A stretch of DNA of 64,000 nucleotides from positions 1 to 64,000 of the forward strand of contig JAVLUZ010000596.1 of the NCBI GenBank assembly GCA_036768485.1, read 5' to 3'. Position numbers and translations under genes: made by a program. Shown here one piece after another: positions 47,650 to 56,293 of the stretch. Positions within the stretch are counted from its first letter, which is position 1. Each line of letters opens with the position of its first letter. The notes below the pieces were generated by a model that made no database searches, was not told the DNA's origin, and saw only the letters and a program-made list of their open reading frames with translations. The DNA is from Mermis nigrescens (lineage: Eukaryota > Nematoda > Enoplea > Mermithida > Mermithidae).

Positions 47650-48654
47650 TAAATTTATATAAGGTTGTTAATTATTTTTGAGCCAAAAATCAGACAAAAA
47701 AACTTTGGCGTCTTCCACTGATTTGAGGCAGTTTAATAATTTTTTATTATCAAGTTTGCTTTGAAAAATGGTACAATATCACAAAGATCCCTGCTTATCC
47801 TGTCGCATTATGCAATATTCATCTTTGGTCAGCAATCAGTTTGGCCGAGGATGTTCTATAATTTCTGAGACTAACTTAATTTGATAAGTTGACATCAAAA
47901 CTGTTTTCAATTAACAGACAGATTAGGCGCCTTTTTAATTTTTGTTAACAAAAAACGATTAGTTTTTTCTCACTTCAACATTTTGATTGTTTGAATACGC
48001 ATCTTCAAAAAAAAGTTTCTATTTTTGAAAGACTCAATTAGCATTGATAAATACAGTGATATCGATTTTTGACAACAAAATCAAGCTTTAAATTGATATT
48101 TAGTTACATCACTTGACACATCTAGAGCTTGGTACAGTAGGCAAACAGGGTGTCTTCACAAATGCTAGGAAAAACTGTGATTTTGTACATATGTCTGTTT
48201 TTAATGTAAAATTGTAGCTAGAGCTATGCCTCCAGGTATTTTTGAAACGTATCTATTCCTCCCTGTTACATGTGTGTAATAAATGTAATTAAAATTGGGA
48301 TAGTCTCAAAATATATTGAACATAAAAAATGTAACAGTGAAAAAATTTTTGGCATTACATGGTGAGTAATAAAAATTTTTTGGGCTAATGGACTAAATTG
48401 ATCATTAGCCTGTAGTCTAAGGAGGGGGTGGGGGACTGGGGGTCAGTTGCACTAAAAATCACTGATCATTATTCACTCACTTTTGGCAGCAAGTGAAACT
48501 GGTAAAGTCTTTATACTTTATTGCATAAATTATGCAAATTAGCATGTGATGCAAATTAACAAGTGCAGTTCTAGCTTATGTTTATGGTTTATTGTATGGA
48601 TTTTTGTAGTATGGAAATGAGGGTATTAGTTAGTCTCATTTAAGGTTTTGCTAA
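47650..48654. other. No recognisable gene
   Basis: AT-rich sequence between the mariner-like element and the resumed Harbinger-1 frame. A CAGGGTGTCTTCACAAATGC near 48147 may be another eroded terminal repeat. A GGAGGGGGTGGGGGACTGGGGG patch lies at 48420-48441. Nothing else supported. Confidence 0.4.
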
Positions 48655-48910
48655 CACTGCGATATTTTGGAACCGGATGTTTTCAAATGGAAAAATCTGA
48701 TATCCATGGCCTGCATCAATCCACTATATCCTGGTGCGTTTACAGGGTCACGAGACTCATAGCTGAATACAGAAATTGGTTCTTGTTTTTCCGAGCCCAA
48801 ATGAATATTCAACCATTGTAAATGGATTCTGTCAAAAACAGGAATATCCCAGTGTGATTGGTTCTCTTAATGGCACCCATATTTGAATTTTGAATCCTGG
48901 TGGTGAAAAC

Positions 48911-49178
48911 CACACATGGGCGTGGGGGGAGGGGTATGCACCAACCCAGAAGTTGAAATACCCCCACCCCAGAAATCAAAATACCCACCCCCCCCTCAGA
49001 ATTCGGATTTTGAAATTTTTTTTTGCTTTTTTAGCAATTTTTTGATGCTATTGGATAGTGCGCAATGAGAAACGTTAAAAAATGGTATTTTTTGCCATAC
49101 AACCACTTTCAAGACCATTTTTTGACCTTTGAAAAAAATTTTAACCCCCCCCCAGAATTTTAGTGCTGCCCACCTATG
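48911..49178 (-). mobile_element. hAT-type MITE inside Harbinger-1 transposase
   Basis: Reversed variant C copy (CACACATGGGCGTGGGG ... GTGCTGCCCACCTATG), 268 bp, with duplication GTGAAAAC (48903-48910) versus GTGAAGAC (49179-49186). It separates the PGGEN box of the transposase from its continuation. Confidence 0.85.
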
Positions 49179-49887
49179 GTGAAGACTCAGAGTTGTACAG
49201 ATATTGTAAGGGCTGGTTTCCCATCAATGTGCAGATGCTTTGTGACGACAAGCTGATAATTTGGGACGTCATAGCCAGTCATAAGGGTAGTGCACACAAT
49301 TCCAGCATTTTCAATGAATCAACTTTGAAGACCAAAAGTCAAAAACCTGCCTCATGCTTTACATGTCCTTGGTGACTGAGGCTACACTTGCTAGCACTAC
49401 TTGATGACCCCTTTGGCCAGCCCTAAATTACCAGCTGAGCGTCGTTACAATTTTGCCCAATTGTCAACTTGCATGGCTATTGACAGAATTTTTGGAATCC
49501 TGAAACGTCATTCCCCTTGTCATTCAAAATGCATCAATTTCAAACCAGAAAAATGTGCGGCCATAATAATTGAATGTGTTGTCTTATACGCCTTCATAAA
49601 AATGAGGAATGATGAAATTGATGATGATGTGGAAATTGACAAAGATGAAGAAGAGCAGGATCAGTTCCATGGAAATGACAATATACAAGGCTCAGCAAAA
49701 AGACAAACTATTATTCACGATCATTTTGATTAACTCTCAGTATAAAACAATCAGGGATGGGGTGCCATTGATTCATCAAGTAGACCTCATTTGCACACTT
49801 TGTCTCTTAAGAAAAATTCAAATTTGCAAATTTATTGAAAATGCATAAACCTCTCTTTTCATTTGCCACCAAAGTTGAATAAAACTT

Positions 49888-50157
49888 TTAAAAATATGCG
49901 ACATGCTGATTAATCACCCCTTTTGTATTTTTCCATTTATTGGCCAAATGATCTTTGCTGTGATCTTTCACATTAGGATTTGCTTCAAAAGCTTCTTCAA
50001 TAGCACCACATGCCTTGCTTTTAGCACTTACCATTTTTGAATCCGTTTTTTTATTTTTGATAGTTTCAGCTTTTTTGGAAACGCATTCAAAGAGAAATTT
50101 GACTTCTTTGTTGTCAAAATTTTGCTTTCTTTTGCAAAGTTTATTCCTGATGTCCAT
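49888..50157 (-). CDS. Harbinger-1 Myb/SANT-like DNA-binding protein
   Basis: Intact 89-codon frame from ATG 50157-50155 to the stop at 49888. KRKQNFDNKEVKFLFECV, then KKAETIKNKKTDSK, KSKACGAIEEAFEANP and HLANKWKNTKG give the trihelix Myb/SANT-like pattern: an aromatic/Leu first helix, acidic second helix, then the recognition helix ending W-x-x-x-K. This is the accessory DNA-binding protein that PIF/Harbinger elements encode with the transposase. It is convergent with the transposase, 150 bp away, and 360 bp from the right TIR. The frame extends upstream to 50271 without a clearly better start. Unlike its neighbours it has no stop or frameshift. Confidence 0.65.
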   Translation of the reverse strand: MDIRNKLCKRKQNFDNKEVKFLFECVSKKAETIKNKKTDSKMVSAKSKACGAIEEAFEANPNVKDHSKDHLANKWKNTKGVINQHVAYF

Positions 50158-51359
50158 TTTTTGCAGTTTTAATAAATGCAACCAGGTATGACAAAATATT
50201 TCAAAACCACAGCTTCCCACCCAACCTGTTTTTACTTTTGTGCTTTTATCAATCCTGTCCAGGCATGCCAAAAAATAACCGATTCGAACAGAAAAATAAG
50301 TACTCGCTTTTCTACCTACTGAACTTGTCCTATACCCAAAATTCCAATCAAAATTATTGTTAATCAGTGTTTAATTGACAATTAAAAATTTAATCTGCAA
50401 TTTGTCAATTGGCCTTTAATTGGCTTGGCGTTTGTGCATATGGATTTTGATTGGTCATTAATCTCCAATTAGCCTTAATTGCCGATTAAATTTATTGGCC
50501 TTTGTGCATGCGGGCTTCTGAGTTTAGCTTAGGAAATGATTTATACTGTTTAGTTTCAAAGTTAAATGGTTTTTTAACATTGGATTTTGTATTTGTAAAT
50601 CTTTTCATTTTGGCAAGCTACCATTATATCCCACTACTCATAGCTACAATTTAATGATCTATCAGTATGAAAAGCTTCTAAGTGTGATGGATAAAATTAA
50701 TGGATTGATGTATGGTAATCCGTTTGGAAAACTTGAGTTATCTTATGACACTGTCGCTTCAATTGAGACTGGCGTAATATCAGATAAGATTTTGGTTTAA
50801 AAAAATGATGAAAAGAAGCATAGAATCGCACTAACCCCATCCCAATTTATAGCTTGGCAAAAACAAAAGGAAGATATTATGAAAGCAATCAAAAAACTGC
50901 AAGGTATACATTAAATTTATTTTTAATTAATTCTGAACAATTATTCATTTTTTAAGGATCAACTAAGTGTAAACCAAAAAAGGGTAAAATTCTTGGCGGC
51001 GATTTGGAGTGAAAAAAGAAGAAAGCAGAAATAAATCCGCCTGCAAAAGGTATATACATAGATTAACTTATTTAATTATTTCTTGATTTATGTTGACAGT
51101 TTTAGATATAACCAATCAACTACCACCAAAAACTGACAATTCAACAAGCAATGTTGCAAATGATACTATCAATTAGTTCTTTTCACAGTTTTGCATGCCT
51201 CCAAACACACAACAGTTAAATGAGTTTTTTTGGATTAATATTCCACAAATTAAATATCTATTTGATATATCTTTTGCTATAAATAATAATTCATTTTTGA
51301 TAAATGCATTGCAATTGTAGCAAATATTAAATATTTGAATTTAAATAAATATATTTAAA

Positions 51360-51660
51360 ATGACATTAAGCAGTTTCTCCTTGATTGGAGCCAAATAAGA
51401 ATTCAACTGAAAGAAATATTATATAATCAAAAATTGCATAGGCTGATGTTAACTAAAAGACACCTACACATCTCTTTGATTTCTTCTGGAGAAAGAGATT
51501 CACTTCCCTCTATCTTGAAAAATTTTGTGTCATATTGAATATATTAAAATAAAAATTTTTTATCAAAAGTGACTGACCTCCGCTTCGACTTTAACTTCTT
51601 TGATATTGACATAATTATCTTTAATGAATTTATCATTTTAGTAAAATGTTGCATTTATTT
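51360..51660 (-). CDS. Candidate exons of a small acidic protein
   Basis: On the minus strand, an open block NYVNIKEVKVEAE ends at a GTCAGT donor near 51583. After an AG near 51532 a block IEGSESLSPEEIKEM follows, and a further AG near 51413 opens another short exon. Composition (acidic, Glu-rich) resembles exon 1 at 52052-52108, so these may be alternative or downstream exons of that gene. No family recognised. Confidence 0.3.
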
Positions 51661-51776
51661 TTTTGCATTAAAAATTTTTTTTGCTCAAAGTTTCAGTGAA
51701 CATTTTTTGATTAAAGAGTAAACTAATAAACATTGTATCATAGAAAAAGTTTCATGTCTCCTTGCTGTGGGATATA

Positions 51777-52108
51777 TCATGATTCAATCAGTGGAGAGGG
51801 TGAATTTGATGGGTCATATTCATGATTCCCATAATTGTTATAAATACATTTTAATCCTAGAAGTTTTTTGTCTATTAATTTAAGTGTCAATAATTTAAAA
51901 ATATAAATAAAATAGCTACACACGGATAATACTAACATTAAAATGCTTTTTGATTTTTGAGCCACCTAAATATACTTTTAATTTGGCTGTGTGTAACCAT
52001 ATCTTCCTGTACACAACTTTTTTATATAGCATATTAATAAGAACAACTTACTTCATCTTCTTTTGGTATATGAGACAATTCACCATCTGATTCGTAGGCA
52101 ATGCCCAT
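51777..52108 (-). CDS. Small single-pass membrane protein, two exons
   Basis: Exon 1 is 52108-52052: ATG and 19 codons, acidic, ending in a strong GTAAGT donor. Exon 2 is 51965-51777 after a TTTAG acceptor; the 86-bp intron leaves the frame in phase. The predicted product is about 81 residues: acidic N-terminus, short Lys/Ser stretch, a hydrophobic segment SILMLVLSVCSYFIYIF, then a polar tail ending SPSPLIES. No stops or frameshifts interrupt it, unlike nearby Polinton genes. Convergent with the PC4-like gene; perhaps the last gene before this Polinton's right end. I know no matching family. Confidence 0.4.
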
Positions 52109-53108
52109 CTTAAAAAATTTTTATTAAATCAATTTAAGATCAGTGTAAAATTATCCAGAATTTTACTTGGGGCATTAAACCAATTGACACAAATAATTGA
52201 ACCAAATTTATTTCATTCGATGGTTCCAACAAGTTGCTACCTAAATGCAAGATGAACATTTAATAAAAATATGAAAACAAAGGTAAGCAGTACAGGGTAT
52301 AATGAATGTTTTTGTAATATAGTTAATTAAAACTTTAAAGGGAAGAATATTAACTGAACATTTTTCTTCAAGTAGTAAAGTTAGCCAACACATATCTTTC
52401 AAAATTGCATTACCATATAATTGCCAACAAACTGAGAATATTGGGACCTATTTATTTGCTCTGCTAATTGCATGTAATGTATTTGTATATTGACTGGTGA
52501 AGTTTGTATACCTATGTATATCGAACATTGTAGACATCAAAATTTATGGTCTACTTACACAACAATACAGCAGAGCCCTATGAAGCCATTTACTTTACAT
52601 GCTGGAAGCTAGCTGACTGCACATAGTTGTTTACATATTATGATGTATGTATAAAGCATAACAGATGGGACTTTGGTACCTATACTTAGTGTATCAAGGA
52701 CTCTAGAAGGCAAAATTTACCATCTAGTTATAAAATAGTTACTACTGCTGACTTTATTTAATTTATCCTCCACACATTCAATCTACTATTATTTAAAAAA
52801 AGAATGAATTGTTTGACATTTGCGTTTTGATCTCACTTTCATTGAAATACTTGTATGTAAATCAACTCTGCATGTAATTTATCTTTGCTGAAGTAGTGTT
52901 CTATAGGTCATTGTAATTTACTTCAGCAATTCAATTTTACCATAGTTGTATTTCATAATATTGATAAAGGATGATGATGACAATGATGCAATACACAACA
53001 AGGTGAAATATATGAGGCTAACTCTGATTCATGTTTTAGTTTGATAAAGTGTTTAATATTATAATGATTATTCTCTAGCTCACGTGCATACAAAGTATTC
53101 TAGGAGGG
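52109..53108. other. No recognisable gene
   Basis: One kilobase of AT-rich sequence with no supported coding frame. The Polinton's right terminus would be expected about here, but no inverted match to a left end was found. Confidence 0.45.
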
Positions 53109-54026
53109 CTATTTATGGGTATAGGTATATAAGCCTGACCCACAACATTACTCTCGGCCTTGGCCTTGGCCGAGGCAAGGATTTAAAGTCGCCTTGACCT
53201 TGGATGAGACAAAGGGTTCAAAAAGCTACCTTGGTCCAATCACTGGTTCTTACAATGACTTCTCGAGTATATTTCGGCAATGTACTGCACTAATTTTGCA
53301 CAGTTTTTGTAGAAAGCATTTGCAATGTTTTTGCTTTTTTCAGATCATGAATGATTCTGTTTGTCAAAAGATGGCAAAAACCATTACTTCAGGTGTAATT
53401 GACTGATTTCTTGGGCAATATTTGACATAATTTGAAAAGTTAAAGCTTCTGCTCATCCCTGCCAGTTGGTGAATCCTGGATTTGTCACTGTGTTAGCTTT
53501 TAATTATTTCAGATGCATCACAAGCATTGTTTTTATTTTGCACAAGGTCCATTTGTACATGTATAAAGCCAGTTCCCAAAACTATTTGAACATTTTGTAC
53601 ATAGTGAATTCTAGTGCCATAGAATATGATGCAGTATGCGTTCTATGTCAACATACAAGTTTTTTACCACTTGTATCATGCCATTGCAATTTATTAGTCT
53701 TAAAATAAAAATTACAAAGATTAATCAAAATGGCTCAAATTTTGTCAATACTGCCTAACAGTGGCGTGGCGGGGCGGGTCTAGGATTTTCTTAAGGGAAG
53801 GGTACCCCAATCTTTACAAAAACAGTCAAAAATAGGTCCAAAATCCTGTTCTTCATTTACAAAAAAGCGTTTTTTGGCATTTTTATTGTATAATTTTACT
53901 CAATGTCACTCATAGCCAGTGATTGGACCAAGGGTACATTTTGGACCCTTGGCCCTGGTCAGGGCTGAGGTGACTTAAAATCCTTGCCTCAGCCGAGGCC
54001 AAGGGTCAAGCTTATATACTTATACC

Positions 54027-54534
54027 CACACATGGATGTGGGGGGTATGCACTCTCCCCAGAAGTTGAAATACCCCCCAGAAATCAAAATACCCCCCACC
54101 AGAATTCAAATTTTGAAAATTTTTTTTGCTTTTTCAGCAATTTTTTGTTGCCATTGGAGAGTGCTCGATGAGAAACGTCAAAAAATGGTGATTTTTTGCC
54201 ATCACACCTGGGTGTGGGGAGGGGCTTGGAGGAGGTATGCACCCCCAGAAACCAAAATTACCCCCCCCAGAATTCAATTCTAGAAAATTTTTTGCATTTT
54301 TTTGCAATTTTTTGATGCCGATGGATAGTGCTAGATGAGAGACGTCAAAAAATGGTGTTTTTATTGCCATACCACCATTTTTTAAGGCCATTTTTTGACC
54401 CTCAAAATATCTTGCACCCCTTCAGAATTTTCTTGCTGCCCACATATGCATACGACCACTTTTAAGACCATTTTTTGTCCATTGAAAATTTTTTCACAAC
54501 CTCCCCCACAGAATTTTGGAGCTGCCCACCTATG
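54027..54534 (-). mobile_element. MITE (variant C) containing another MITE
   Basis: Reversed copy CACACATGGATGTGGGG ... GAGCTGCCCACCTATG with duplication CTTATACC (54019-54026) versus CCTATACC (54535-54542), 7 of 8. It lies within the right arm of the inverted-repeat element, and its body is interrupted at 54203. Confidence 0.8.
54203..54448 (-). mobile_element. MITE (variant A) nested in a MITE
   Basis: CACACCTGGGTGTGGGG ... TTGCTGCCCACATATG, sitting at the GCCATAC position of the outer copy, whose sequence resumes afterwards (CATACGACCACTTTTAAGAC). Confidence 0.8.
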
Positions 54535-54551
54535 CCTATACCCATAAATAG

Positions 54552-54868
54552 TAAGTAGTTATGCCTGGCTCCCTGGTGGCAATGCTATAACATATACGAT
54601 AGTTAAGGATAAGCAATGTTATAAGATAGGCTAATGCTATAACATATACAATGGTTAAGCATAGATGAGGGGTGGAACCTTGTGCCCTAGGGTAGGGGCC
54701 AGGGCGCTATGCTATAACATATACAATGGTTAATGATAGGCGATTCTTAAGGATAGAAAAAGCTATAACATATACAACGGTTAAGGATAGGCAATGGTTA
54801 AGCATTAGCTAATGCTATGAGATATACAGTGGTTAAGCATAGGCAAGAGGAAGGAACCTTGCACCCTG
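54552..54868 (+). repeat. Polinton-like terminus with tandem CTATAACATATACAATGG units
   Basis: AGTAAGTAGTTATGCCTGG at 54550 resembles the starts at 8138 and 10495. It is followed by about five units of ATGCTATAACATATACAATGGTTAAGCATAG type (54590-54845), two of them trailed by GGAACCTTGYRCCCT. The second such trail is cut by the LTR at 54869. Possibly the left end of another Polinton extending beyond the retrotransposon. Confidence 0.4.
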
Positions 54869-55918
54869 TGTCAAGACGAAACCCAATCTGTACAGTTTCT
54901 TCTTATTTTTGTCTATCACTTTAAACTTGTCATTATCTAAATATGTTAACTCCGCGAGTCATTTATAACTACATATATAGTATGTAAGATGAAACCAATA
55001 CTGTATTTCAGCGTGATCGAGTTATAATGCGTTAGGACCGTAGATTGTATGTATGTTTCGCGTTTTTGCTAAAAGTAAGCATGGCCATGCGGAGAAAAGC
55101 GGTGACTTAAAAGAAGAAAGGCGAAATTGAATACATGGTAAAAATATTCGAATGGTAGACATGAAGACTCCGAAGAAGGGATTAAAACGAAGTTCCAGAC
55201 ACAACACCAAAGTTGATTTAAGTGATATAAAAGCCAGACAGAGTGGCTGGGAGTCAAAACCAAACCGAGTCTGAATCCGCGCAGCAAATACTAATTTATA
55301 AAAATAATGTATCAATTAGCATTGTGAAATATGCTAAGGAATAGGAATGATTTAACACATAACTATGCAACAATCCCTTTAAGCGTAGCAATACGCGCAA
55401 TAATGAGATTGATACAAAAAGCGGCGAGTCTAAAAGAGCTGCACAAAATATAGCGGATGCGGGAGGTTAAAAGAGGTTAAAAGGTCACAATTCAAGTCAA
55501 AACAACACCCATAAAATACAAGCGGATCCTGTGAAAAATATATCACTAGCCAGAGTAAGCAAAGCCTGTTCTGCTCCGACCCGTCAGGATTAAGCTTAAC
55601 TTTAATCCTTTTGCCTGCTAGACTGCATGACTCCAAAAAAAGTATAAAACTTGGATTAGAGCGGCAAAAGGGCTCAGTATCTCTTGGAGTCGTCGTCTAA
55701 TTAGCAACGCCTTTCGCCGATTTCCTTCGCATTACGGCCAGCAATTTTATTCGATTATATATATTTCGTCTTTGTTTTGGACCCTCAGCGATCCATTGTA
55801 AGTAAAATTAAATAACTTACTTTATTCGAAATTAGAGATCACCCCAACCCTTAGGCCATTCACCTAAAGCATCTTTTAATATCATAAGAGTAAAGCGTTG
55901 CGTTTCCCGAACCTGACA
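54869..55918 (+). repeat. 5' LTR
   Basis: Starts TGTCAAGACG and ends CCTGACA, giving TG...CA with a TGTCA/TGACA inverted end, five bases before the primer-binding site. Contains a TATA box and initiator. The second LTR is outside the window, so the 1,050-bp length is inferred from these ends. Confidence 0.65.
55643..55678 (+). promoter_or_regulatory. LTR core promoter (TATA plus arthropod-type initiator)
   Basis: TATAAAA at 55643-55649 and TCAGT at 55674-55678, placing the A of the initiator 33 bases after the start of the TATA box. TCAGT is the arthropod initiator consensus. This would make U3 about 800 bp and leave about 240 bp of R-U5. Confidence 0.6.
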
Positions 55919-55923
55919 TAATT

Positions 55924-55942
55924 TGGCGCAGAAAGTAGGATC
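55924..55942 (+). other. Primer-binding site
   Basis: TGGCGCAGAAAGTAGGATC begins with the TGG expected opposite a tRNA CCA end and resembles the tRNA-Ser type sites of some insect gypsy elements. The exact tRNA is not established. Confidence 0.6.
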
Positions 55943-56127
55943 CGCCCCTCTGTTGGAAATTCGCCTTTCTAGCGTTTACGAAAACTTTCTTTCCGAATCC
56001 GTTAAAATATTTTGATCCCCTCTCATCTCACGATTTAGAAAGGAACGTCCTGAAAAATCTAAAGACTATTTAATATTTTGAAATTAATTTAAATCACGAA
56101 CAGCAAATTGATTCTTTCCTTGAAGAA

Positions 56128-56293
56128 TTATTTTTCTGTTTCTCGAGGTACTCAAGAGCTGGAATATTGTTCTGGTAGTCCAGTGAAAGAACAGAAAAAC
56201 CTTTTGGCTATTATTTTTCTGATTCCGGAGGTACTCAGGCGCTGAAATATTGTTCCAGTAGTCCAGTGAAAGGTCAGGAAGAAAATAGCTAAA
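56128..56293 (+). repeat. 83-bp tandem duplication in the retrotransposon leader
   Basis: Two adjacent diverged copies (56128-56210, 56211-56293) share TTATTTTTCTG, GAGGTACTCA, CTGGTAGTCCAGTGAAAG-type words. A second pair, AAAGAGGCGTGGAAAAGCCG and AAAGAGGCGTGAAATAGCCG, lies at about 56659 and 56729. The 5' leader between PBS and gag (55943-56935) has no long frame; packaging or translation signals could lie here. Confidence 0.55.

Larger units (their letters stand above)
39611..48654. mobile_element. Harbinger-2 inserted in Harbinger-1 transposase
   Basis: Begins GGTCAGTTCACACAGCGGC and is followed by a GC-rich, partly palindromic 150-bp array of CCAGCCACTGGCCACC words (39630-39775). It separates two adjacent coding segments of the Harbinger-1 transposase. 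The left junction (TTTAAGG) and right junction (ATTTAAGG) share TTTAAGG, but no recognisable right TIR remains, so the right boundary is inferred from the resumed host frame. Contains a HARBI1-like transposase (+), a MADF-like gene (-) and later insertions. Confidence 0.6.
39384..49733 (+). pseudogene. Harbinger-1 transposase, split into two parts
   Basis: N-terminal part 39384-39610: MDVLNFLDKLDK, then FWSRYKSNKNSTRELTN, the HARBI1-type N-terminal helix-turn-helix lead-in. C-terminal part from about 48655: LLTLRYFGTG, VIGSLNGTHI (first catalytic-Asp region, with Asp read as Asn), ILNPGGEN, then past a MITE (48911-49178) GWFPINVQMLCDDKLIIWDV, HNSSIFNESTLKT, AERRYNFAQLSTCMAIDRIFGILKR. That order is the DDE_4 transposase. 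Interrupted by Harbinger-2 at 39611-48654 and by the MITE, with stops at several points. Ends with an acidic tail at TAA about 49733. Confidence 0.75.
39170..50516. mobile_element. Harbinger-1: PIF/Harbinger element with TIRs and TCT duplication
   Basis: Left end GCCCATATGCATAAAGGCCA and right end (inverted) GCCCGCATGCACAAAGGCCA are matching terminal repeats, which further share GCTAATTGGAGATTAAT. Flanking trinucleotide TCT occurs at 39167-39169 and 50517-50519; PIF/Harbinger elements make 3-bp duplications. It carries a split transposase (+) and an intact Myb/SANT-like gene (-), the usual two-gene make-up. Most of its 11.3 kb is later insertions (Harbinger-2 and others). Confidence 0.8.
39149..51320 (+). 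pseudogene. PC4-like gene of the capsid-bearing Polinton, split by Harbinger
   Basis: The first seven codons (39149-39169) and the rest (from 50520) are in phase once the Harbinger element and one TCT are removed. After the break come SLGNDLYCLVSKLNGFL, SYNLMIYQYEKLL and SIETGVISDKI, then HRIALTPSQFIAWQKQKEDIMKAIKKL, matching the inner-Polinton gene (23974-26120) block for block, including the splice donor after the LQG/IQG triplet. Exons 50520-50903, 50957-51049, 51100-51320. In-frame stops near 50637, 50803, 51012 and 51175 disable it. Final stop TAG 51318-51320, poly(A) signal-like AATAAA near 51345. The fold resembles PC4/p15 ssDNA-binding proteins; function inferred only. Confidence 0.55.
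53109..54551. mobile_element. Inverted-repeat element invaded by MITEs
   Basis: The left arm, CTATTTATGGGTATAGG then TATATAAGCCTGACCC, GGCCTTGGCCGAGGCAAGGA and CCTTGGTCCAATCACTGG, is repeated in inverse at the right: CCAGTGATTGGACCAAGG near 53922, TCCTTGCCTCAGCCGAGGCC near 53980, ending CCTATACCCATAAATAG. Arms are at least 140 bp. The right arm is opened by MITEs at 54027-54534. The centre includes an eroded hAT end (GGCGGGGCGGGTCTAGGATTTTC, about 53768). No transposase seen; class undetermined. Confidence 0.6.

Noticed and set aside
39611..48654. A confirmed right terminal repeat for Harbinger-2
   Set aside because: I could not find an inverse of GGTCAGTTCACACAGC near 48650; only the resumed host frame marks the boundary.
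50..54534. The regularly recurring 260-bp units as a CRISPR-like or satellite array
   Set aside because: Copies are dispersed, in both orientations, of transposon size and flanked by target duplications.
8138..54550. One continuous outer Polinton from 8138 to about 53 kb
   Set aside because: PolB and the capsid/PC4 module share strand and could be one element, but no right end was found and the 29.8-34.5 kb interval breaks continuity, so they may be two elements.
54869..55918. Minus-strand frames inside the LTR (55022-55315, 55430-55636)
   Set aside because: They lie in a regulatory LTR antisense to the element and match no family.
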